Assembly: GCA_037893245.1 (NCBI GenBank)
Contig: JBAIAA010000257.1
Location: 186,001 to 250,000 of the forward strand
Source of the DNA: Crossaster papposus
Lineage: Eukaryota > Echinodermata > Asteroidea > Velatida > Solasteridae
Reading direction: 5' to 3'
DNA: 64,000 nt
Each line of letters begins with the position of its first letter. Position 1 is the first letter of the stretch. Of the stretch, positions 56,223-64,000 are shown piece after piece. Position numbers and translations under genes: made by a program. The notes under the pieces were generated by a model. That model had not been told where the DNA came from. It saw only the letters and a list, made by a program, of their open reading frames with translations, and made no database searches.

Positions 56223-56589
56223 TTAAAGGTAGGATACACCATTGGTAATTGCTTGAATTATCATGAATGGGTGAATTTGGGGGGTTGTATTTATAGTAAA
56301 TATCGTTTAACTGACCTGTCCAAAGTTTTACAATCATGGATGCCGAGGAAAGCAAGGGGAAAAAAATGTTTGGCAGTGGTTCCTACGTTGTTCTTGATTT
56401 TATTCGCGATTGCCGTCCAGCGATTGTAAATTTATAAAATTCAATTTTTTGTAACAAATATAGGATATCTAGATCAATCATCTTGCTGAATACCTACAGT
56501 CATTATTTAATTTCAAATGAGTAAGATATTTCTTCATAATTCGGTAGTAAACATTTTTGATATTTGCAAATGGTGTATCCTACCTTTAA
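56223..56589. mobile_element. AGGTAGGATACACC MITE
   Basis: TTAA-flanked, 367 bases, AAAGGTAGGATACACCATTGG to GCAAATGGTGTATCCTACC. Confidence 0.9.
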
Positions 56590-56738
56590 TATCACACATT
56601 TATCTCCAAGTTCTAACCGATTGGTTGACAACTGATGTATGAAAAATACAGATTAGTACAGTAGCAATTCTTATTTTTATTCTTTATTCGGCCAATAGAA
56701 CAAGCAAACAATACATAGGGAACAGTATACCTTTACGG

Positions 56739-56948
56739 TTAACCAGTTCGCGCCGGGATTATTTTAACATGACCGAGCCGAGGGGTGGAATTATTTTTAA
56801 CGAAACTCGATCCAAAGCGGGTTCAGGCCGATAGTGCCGGGAAGCACACCCACGCATTTCCGGCCTTGCTCGCTGCTGACAGACATTTCCGTTTTGAATT
56901 TGGGAAAAACTTTGCGTTTATATACGTCATCCGGCACGAACTGGTTAA
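56739..56948. mobile_element. TTAACCAGTT MITE, copy 8
   Basis: TTAACCAGTTCGCGCCGGG to CGGCACGAACTGGTTAA, 210 bases. Confidence 0.88.
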
Positions 56949-56977
56949 GACTAAGAGGGAGTGGGATAGAGGATGAA

Positions 56978-57099
56978 GACAAACAAAACATATAAACCAA
57001 TCTGTGATGGCCAGGATCAACAAAAGTGTACTCAAACACTGTAGCCACTTTTGTTGATCCTGGCCATCACAGATTGGTTTAATATGTTTTGTTTGTGTC
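56978..57099. mobile_element. 122-bp near-perfect hairpin
   Basis: Arms of about 50 bases, GACAAACAAAACATATAAAC...GATCAACAAAAGTG and the inverse, around a 17-base centre (TACTCAAACACTGTAGC). Only an extra T or A breaks the pairing. Confidence 0.8.
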
Positions 57100-57452
57100 A
57101 TTAAAAACAAATTAAAGTGAGCAATGGTAAAACATGCCAACAAGGCATTCAATGTAAGTTACGTACAATGTAAGTTACATAGTAGTCATATGCCTTTACT
57201 AGTTTTATTTCATGCCACATATTGGCAGCCGTTGTCGACCAAGACAAAGTATGTGAATTACTTCCTGAATGATCCATTTGTGAAACCACATTATTGTCTG
57301 TCAGTGGAAACTTAATACTGTTTCTATTATACTTCTAGGTATAGTACATTGCAATTGAAAGTTAACCCTAGGAATAGGCTATTTTGTGAAAAGAATTAGG
57401 TTAAAAGGTGTGATTTTTTCCCCCCCACGAACCAAATTATTGTTCTAAAGCT
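57100..57452. other. Intergenic DNA without recognised elements
   Basis: No gene or terminus seen; TTACGTACAATGTAAGTTACATA near 57160 is locally repetitive. Confidence 0.4.
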
Positions 57453-57859
57453 TTAAAGGTAGGATGTATACACCATTTGCAGTTATATTGAAAATATTTA
57501 CTACCGAATTATTAAGAAATATCTTACTTATTTAAAAGTAAATAATGATTCTAGGCATCCAGCCAAATTAATGGCTAGATATCCTGTAATTATTCCGAAA
57601 AATAGAATTGTATACATGTATAACAAAATTCACGATTGCCGGACGGTGATCGCTAAAAAAACAAAAATAACATAAGAATAACTGCCCGAAGCCGGTTGAA
57701 AACAAATGCTGTTTTTCGTGCTTTACTCGGCATCCATGATTGTAAAATTTTGAACAGGTTAGTTAAAAGATATTTACTATAAAATGCAACCCCCAAAATC
57801 CACCAATTCATGATAATTCAAGCAATTACCAATGGTGTTATCCTACCTTATCCTACCTT
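57453..57859. mobile_element. AGGTAGGATACACC MITE
   Basis: TTAA on the left, AAAGGTAGGATGTATACACC; the right end is duplicated (ATCCTACCTTATCCTACCTT). Confidence 0.85.
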
Positions 57860-58675
57860 GATGTAAACATTAACCTATAATCACCCTGATTCCATCAAAA
57901 CATGTTTTGGAGGAGTTTGGCTGATTCAGGATACCTCCATATTGAATAGTGGTGGTAACTGATGGACTGTGGATTTTAAGCCTACCAGTACTACAGGATT
58001 TTGATGGATTCAGGATACCTACATATTGTGCAGTCACCAACACCAACTTTTTTGTGCAAACGTATTGGTGGACTTTTGCGAATTCAGGATACTTTCTAGT
58101 AAAAGTACTGAAGGAGTTAGATATTATGATTCTAAACACCCCGTAAATTATTGGAGTTTCACAGAAATATATAGGCGCCATCTTGTTCACTGGACAAAAG
58201 AACATGCGTTGCTAGACACACGCACATTTTGGAATAAACGCACGACTTGGAAGCGCAAAAGTTTTGATCAACGATACGTACACAGCAACGCGTGTAAATT
58301 TGCCCTGTGAACAAGATGACGCATTTTAATGACCCTGAAACACCTTATTCAGTTATATGCACTCAGTCATTTTGAATAAATAATAAATATTTTTATTAAC
58401 TCATTACTAATAAATAATAATAGTCAAACTATTTTGGGAAATGTTAGGCCTAGTTCAGTAGTACTTTATAGTAGTAGGTTCAAAATCTTAAATTATTATT
58501 TTCTATAAAATACGGCATTCACAGAACAAAACCTTTAACAGGTTAGTTGTCGAGCACCATTCAGATTTGTTGCTGCTTCATAGGATAAAAATGCACAACT
58601 GACTAGTCAAACCACCATGATACATAGCGTTAGAGTGACAACTAGATTGACATGATGTGTATGAAATGAATAAAG
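57860..58675. other. Intergenic DNA with a GATTCAGGATACCTNCATATTG repeat
   Basis: Two close copies near 57921 and 58007 and a weaker third near 58079. The rest is AT-rich. No gene. Confidence 0.45.
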
Positions 58676-59251
58676 CCCTGTTCGCACTGGACTTAAAATG
58701 ATAAAACGTACCTAGACGATGGGTCCTTTACCCATTTTAAGTCCAGTGCGGACAGCCCAGGACGTTTTCCTCTCAGGTACTTCTCCCGAGTCCAGTGGGT
58801 ACTTCTACCGGCCAACTGCTGCCCGGGAAAACGTCCCTGGTCGCTTTTCCCTAGACAATAAGTCCAGTGCGAACAGCGCGACTCGGTAAAAGCGTCCCAG
58901 GAAAACGTTAATCCGGCCCCCCAGTGCAAGGTCACGCTAAACAAGGCACTGCGCATGCGCATAGAAGAGAGCGTGGAGTAGTTGTTGCAATACCGTACGG
59001 CTAGCGATGGCGTCAATGATGCGATCGGGGAAAAAAAAGCGCGCGCGCGATCACGGGGTCAATGCAGAAAGGTCAAGCAAAGCGCCCTCACGAGTCATTA
59101 TAATGACAGCTCGGCTACTTCTCCCACGGTCTCGGTAAAATTGTCCTGTGTCGAAAGTCCAAGTGCGAACAGTGGTAAAATTTGACCATTTTTTATTTGA
59201 CCATCGTCTCAGTAAAACCTTCCCAAAAAAAAGTCCAGTGCGAACACGGCT
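58676..59251. mobile_element. TIR element, GTTCGCACTGGACTT termini
   Basis: Ends CCTGTTCGCACTGGACTTAA and AAGTCCAGTGCGAACACGG are inverted. The motif AGTCCAGTGCGAACAG recurs inside (58861, 59158). CpG-rich, including GCGCGCGCGAT. Confidence 0.7.
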
Positions 59252-59459
59252 TAAGTCTAGTGTACAGTTGATCGCCGGACCAAACATGCTCCGGGCCGCG
59301 TAATTTTTTTTCCTAGCAGGGTTAGGGGTAATTATTATAAATGGGCGGCTCTAGACCCCTCGCGACATGATTATTCAGTAGTTTTAACAATTGAATGACG
59401 CTAATACATTGTTATTTCTCATTCAACTAGTTACACATAGCCCAGAAGTACATTAAAGC

Positions 59460-59578
59460 TAGACCCAATAATTGGGGCATTTTCACTCCTTTTTCAAATT
59501 TTGGATTTTGTCTGTCGTTCTAACAGACAAAATCCAAAATTCAAAAAAGGAGTGAAAACGCCCCAATTATTGGGTCTA
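59460..59578. mobile_element. 119-bp hairpin MITE with 9-bp target duplication
   Basis: TAGACCCAATAATTGGGGC...CAAAATTTTGG... pairs with its inverse ending GCCCCAATTATTGGGTCTA over about 56 bases per arm. CATTAAAGC flanks both sides (59451-59459 and 59579-59587). Confidence 0.9.
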
Positions 59579-59617
59579 CATTAAAGCACTTTGAAAAACG
59601 GCTTCTGTCGACTTCTC

Positions 59618-59720
59618 ACGGGAGTCACGGTAGCTTAGTACTATAATGGGTTAGGTTATACATGTAGATCGTTGCCGTTGGACTGCATGGGCTAGGGTTC
59701 GAACTTCCTCTGATCTCTGC
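59618..59720 (+). repeat. tRNA-like SINE head
   Basis: CGGTAGCTTAGTACTATAATGG (A-box-like) and GCTAGGGTTCGAACTTCC (B-box-like). Downstream TAATTTAAGGGAAAATATTT...GAGAACCTAAGTGT resembles 37330-37365. Not a functional tRNA. Confidence 0.5.
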
Positions 59721-59892
59721 CTGTTTTTCATTGACTATAGTTTGTTGTTAGAGTGAGTTTAATTTAAGGGAAAATATTTATCTGAGAACCTAAGTGTCTT
59801 CCACCATGGAGGAATAAGAATTAGATACGCCCATTTATGATAATTACCCCTGACCCCCCTAGGAAAAAAATGACGCCTCCGGGCCCGGGCTA

Positions 59893-62747
59893 ATAGACCG
59901 GCAGCCCACGGACATTTGGTTAGATGAACTAGGTACCAATATCTGACTATGGGAGTGTGTAGGGGGTCACCTGAAATGAATGGAAATGAGAGTCTGCCGG
60001 GTACCACCAGCTGCATGTACCCCTGGGGGACCCCCAAAGTGGTCAAAAACTGGGTACTAAATAGTTGAGCGAGGTACCACTAAAAAATGATGCCAAATGA
60101 ACAAGTTGAGTTCATAGAGTACAAAATGGGTTACGACAGACGAAAAGACCGCTGCACTACGCGTACCAGACACCCGAAACATGGACCCTCTACGTCATTT
60201 TCTGTGGCTATTTTTAGAAAAAAGGAGGCAAAAAGTGAAAACCGCTATATATTCACGCAAAAATGATCACCAGTTACTGTTTTTTAGTCCCTAACGGTGA
60301 GTTGAATCTAAGAAAATATCCACAATGTTTTCAAATGATAATTAATTATGTTTTATGTATATAATATCACTTTAAAATTAACAAGCCACGCCCCTTTTAG
60401 GGGTTTCCCTGATTCTAAGTAGTACGCATTTTCCAGCGACTATCAGTGCATGTGTTTGGATGCAAACCAGTTTGAACTTGTAGACCAATGCCTTGCAAAC
60501 ATTTGACATCATTTTAACGATAAATTAGTTGTGGGCGTGGTTTTTAAATAAACAAACCCCGCCTTTTTAGGGGTTTCCCTGATTCTAAACAATACGCATT
60601 TTTCACTCCGATTATTGTTGCATGTGTTTTGTGTGCAAACCAGTAGACCAATGCCTTGCAAACCATTTTTGGATACATTGGATACCATTTTTCTGAGAAA
60701 TTAATTGTGGGCGTGGCTTTTAAATTAGCAAACTGCGCCTATTTAGGTACATTTTCCTGATTCTAAGCAGTATACGCATTTTCAGCGAGTATTGTTGTAT
60801 GTGTTTTGGGTACAAACCAGTTTGAACTTGTAGACCAATGCCTTGCAAACATTTGACACCATTTGAATAAGAAATTAGTTGTGGGTGTGGCTTTTGAAAA
60901 ATCCTACATTTTCTATTGACCTTGAATATGAAAGCACGCGCACTGTATACAAACGCACACGTGTTTGTATATGAAGAAGTACAGAATATTATTATCATTA
61001 TTAATTCTTTCTGGTTTTTGAAACCAAAGATTCCTCAAAAGTGCTCTAGGCACTGTAGCTCGCAAGCCTGAAGAAAACTGTTGAGAGAAGACAATGAGAA
61101 GAAGGTACAGTTTTAGAGGTGGAAGGAAAACCCCAGAAGAATAGGGAGGGACTGAAAACCCAATCCACATATTGGCCCAGGCGGGGTTCGAACCCGGGTC
61201 ATAGTGGTGGAAGGCGAGAAAAGAACCGCTACGCCAACCTGACTCCCCTAATATGAATGCATTGCGATTAAAAAGAGCTTCCATTCCATTCCATTCAGTT
61301 AAAATGTAGCATGATTCACATCAAAAGTCTCAGTAAGCGGAATGCTCTTGAACCCATACGCCGTTCTTAATATTTAAGGCGTTGGCGGTAAATTAAAGAT
61401 GGTGGCTTTTACTCAATGAGAATCTTAGTACTGATAATACAAGGTTAGAGTACCTGTTATAACAAGGTAATTGTAAAGTCCCAAAGGACCTTGTTATAAA
61501 GGTGTTTTACTGTAGACGCATGTTTAAGCCTATTTCCAAATTGCGTATACTGCTTAAAATCAGGGAAATGTACCTAAATAGGCGCAGTTTGCTAATTTAA
61601 AAGCCACGCCTACAACTAATTTCTCAGAAAAATGGTGTCTGTTTCTAAAAATGGTTTGCACTCAAAACACATGCAACAATAATCGCTTTGAAAAATGCGT
61701 ATTGTTTAGAATCAGGGAAACCCCTAAAGAGGCGTGGTTTGTTAATTTAAAAACCACGCCCACAACTAATTTATCGTTAAAAATGATGTCAAATGTTTGC
61801 AAGGCATTGGTCTACAAGTTCAAACTGGTATGCACCCAAAACACATACAACAATACTCGCTGAAAATGGGTATACTGCTTAGAATCAGGGAAATGTACCT
61901 AAATAGGCGCAGTTTGCTAATTTTCAAAGCCACGCCCACAATTAATTTCTCAGAAAAATGGTATCCAATGTTTCCGAAAATGGTTTGCAAGCCGCATTGG
62001 TATATTGGTTTGCACCCAAAACACATGCAACAATAATCGGAGTGAAAAATGCGTATTGTTTAGAATCAGGAAACCCCCCAAAAGTCGTGGTTTGTTAATT
62101 TAAAAACCACGCCCACAACAAATTTATCGTTAAAATGATGTCAAATGTTTGCAAGGCATTGGTTTACAAGTTCAAACTGGTTTGCACCCAAACACATGCA
62201 CTGGTAGTCGTTGGAAAATGCGTACTACTTAGAATAAGAAAAATCCCTAAAAGGGGCGTGGCTTCTTAATTTTAAAGTGATACATAAAACATAATTAATT
62301 ATCATTTGAAAACATTGTGGATATTTTCACAGATTCAACTCACCGTTAGGGACTTAAAAACAGTAACTGGTGTTCATTTTTGCGTGAATATATAGCGGTT
62401 TTCACTTTGTGCCCCCTTTTTTCTAAAAATAGCCACAGAAAATGACGTAGAGGGTCCATGTTTCGGGTGTCTGGTACGCGTAGTGCAGCGGTCTTTTCGT
62501 CTGTCGTAACCCATTTTGTACTCTATGAACTCAACTTGTTCATTTGGCATCATTTTTTAGTGGTACCTCGCTCAACTATTTAGTACCCAGTTTTTGACTA
62601 CTTTGGGGGTCCCCCAGAAGTGCATGCAGCTGGTGGTACCCGGCAGACTCTCATTTCCATTCATTTCAGGTGACCCCCTACACACTCTCATAGTCAGATA
62701 TTGGTACCTAGTTCATCTAACCAAATGTCCGTGGGCTGCCGGTCTAT
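59893..62747. mobile_element. Foldback-type element with ~1.0-1.2 kb inverted arms
   Basis: The left arm starts ATAGACCGGCAGCCCACGG and runs to about 60905. The right arm, about 61540-62747, is its reverse complement. Each arm has a unique outer ~470 bases and an inner block of tandem ~160-180-bp units (3 on the left, 5 on the right) marked by CCCTGATTCTAAG and TTAGTTGTGGGCGTGG. The centre contains a SINE (60987-61247). No transposase is encoded. Confidence 0.88.
60987..61247 (-). mobile_element. tRNA-derived SINE, inverted copy 5, inside the foldback element
   Basis: The minus strand starts GGGAGTCAGGTTGGCGTAGCGG with B box CCGGGTTCGAACCCCGCC. It matches 35667-35930 over its length. Confidence 0.82.
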
Positions 62748-62778
62748 AAGTGAAAGCGCACCATCAACGAACGCAACC

Positions 62779-62914
62779 ATTGACGACCAAGGCCGTTTTC
62801 CAAACCCCTGGCTTTGGCTCCGTTTCTGGGCCCAGCCAATTGCTAAACTGCATGAATGAGGCCTGAGACGAAGACGAAGCTGGGGTTTGGAAAATGGCCC
62901 AAGAAACTGTTCCC
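62779..62914. mobile_element. Small TIR element, GGCCGTTTTCCAAACCCC termini
   Basis: GGCCGTTTTCCAAACCCCTGG and CTGGGGTTTGGAAAATGGCC are inverted; inside, GGCTTTGGCTCC and GACGAAGACGAAGC. Related in style to 34328-34550. Confidence 0.65.
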
Positions 62915-63262
62915 GACGTCTATTCTTAGTTGCCCAGTTTTCGGACAATCACAAAAATTTGTTTGAATGTCCTAAATGGGGTATTTATATTATTATATAA
63001 AAGTATACATATGTCAAAAGAAAAAATCTAAAAGTTGTGGCAATCGCCGCTTTACCTGTTTCAACGCGCTTGTTCATTCAGCGGCTGCACCGTACAGTTT
63101 CTCAGAATCCATCCGTAGTCCCGTACATATTATTATTATTATGATGTAACAATATAAATCGCCAGTGCTAGTGGGTGGGGCCTAGCTAGCGAGCGGGGAG
63201 GGAAAAACATTGGGGGCGCTGTTCTAGGCAGACAGTTATCTTGTGCGCGCGCGCCCACGCTG
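62915..63262. other. Intergenic DNA
   Basis: AT-rich, then a GC-rich part with GCGCGCGCGCCC at 63244. No gene. Confidence 0.4.
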
Positions 63263-63730
63263 CCATTGAAAACAGTGTAAAATCAACAGTTCAGAGCCGA
63301 ATGAAAGCCGACATATTACTGTGGTTTCTCAAACAAATATTAAATTATTATCTTATCCTTCATCTTTCCATTTCGTTTCCATTATTGGTGGGTTAGCCAA
63401 TTACATTTTTTAATATTCACACTAAAACAAGGTCACCTCCGAAAAGTGATACGCTACTTCCAAAGCCATTTTTTTTACCAATGGCACCACTCACTTTTCA
63501 GGCAAATAGGACCTATTTTTCAATCGTAATTTCATCAAATTTGCCCTCAGATGGAAGCCTAAACATCAAGGAGGTAATCCTCGGCTATACTTACTCAATC
63601 CCACCTTCTTTTTTTAAAGCCAAACGGTCTATACCTTTTCAACAACAAAAAGAAGTTAATTGTGGTACCCGTTTTATGTTAGTATTAATTAGCTCGTGTA
63701 GAAATTCCCACTTCAGTCTAGGGCGCTAGA
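63263..63730. mobile_element. Copy of the 40.3-40.8 kb element, different ends
   Basis: CCATTGAAAACAGTGTAAAATC through AAAAGTGATACGCTACTTCC matches 40349-40760. The flanking termini differ (GGGGGCGCTGTTCTAG... and ...CTAGGGCGCTAGATG). Non-coding. Confidence 0.7.
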
Positions 63731-64000
63731 TGTTACGCCAGTCACTTGTTGGTACGGTGTCGTTACACTTCATAAACATTCGGTTGATTATGATATGAAT
63801 CTAAAAGTTAGAACGTTAATTCATTTGCTTTTATTTCTATTTTCTTATCAGTGATTCGGAAGTAGAAGGCAAAACCAGACTAAAGTCAAGACGAACTAAA
63901 GGCCCTGTCACACCTTTGCGTATATCAAGTACTTATGAGTTCCTTATTAAAAAAAATCAATACGCAGCCGTACGCTCAAAATTTCAAAATGTTTCGATTA
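63731..64000. other. Intergenic DNA at window end
   Basis: AAAGGCCCTGTCACACC at 63899 looks like the start of another palindromic element cut off by the window. No gene. Confidence 0.4.

Noticed and set aside
59893..62747. Coding genes inside the foldback element
   Set aside because: Frames of 60-120 aa mirror each other across the arms and show no transposase motifs.

Overview
The window reads as invertebrate deuterostome nuclear DNA, most probably an echinoderm and possibly a sea star. It is AT-rich and split-gene, and it is crowded with short palindromic transposons and tRNA-derived SINEs. It carries a RING/B-box/NHL-like TRIM tandem family and a gp130-like cytokine receptor. The phylum is an inference from family content and repeat style, not something the sequence proves.

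Region 1 (1-12,900, plus strand) is a tandem TRIM duplication. The first 507 bases are the 3' end of one TRIM-like gene. A complete, intron-free coding copy (616 aa) lies at 5854-7704. About 4 kb of downstream DNA was duplicated with the gene, so 508-4270 matches 7705-11810, and a further fragment of the same 3' flank lies near 12,280-12,860.

Region 2 (13,372-27,377, minus strand) is one eleven-coding-exon gene. Joining exons at GT-AG sites with consistent phase gives a predicted 1,118-aa single-pass receptor. It has a signal peptide, an Ig-like domain, a two-domain cytokine-binding module whose WSxWS box reads WSAPS, a single membrane-proximal FNIII domain, a TM helix, a proline-containing box-1-like motif, and a ~600-aa tyrosine-rich tail with one YxxQ motif. 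Its introns hold a 29-bp minisatellite, a probable solo LTR and many MITEs.

Region 3 (27,400-64,000) has no gene I can support. It is a transposon landscape: two TTAA-inserting MITE families (about 14 and 8 copies), a third TTAA family (2 copies), six elements sharing a modular TGTGACC...AAGTCGC terminus, GGGGCCAATTTCATAAA palindromes, SINEs, LINE 3' tails, a three-unit tandem array (43.3-47.6 kb) that preserves empty and filled MITE sites, and a ~2.85-kb foldback element (59.9-62.75 kb).

The two gene systems are both of kinds used in immunity or signalling, but nothing in the sequence links them functionally. All calls are by eye; percent identities and database comparisons were not computed.
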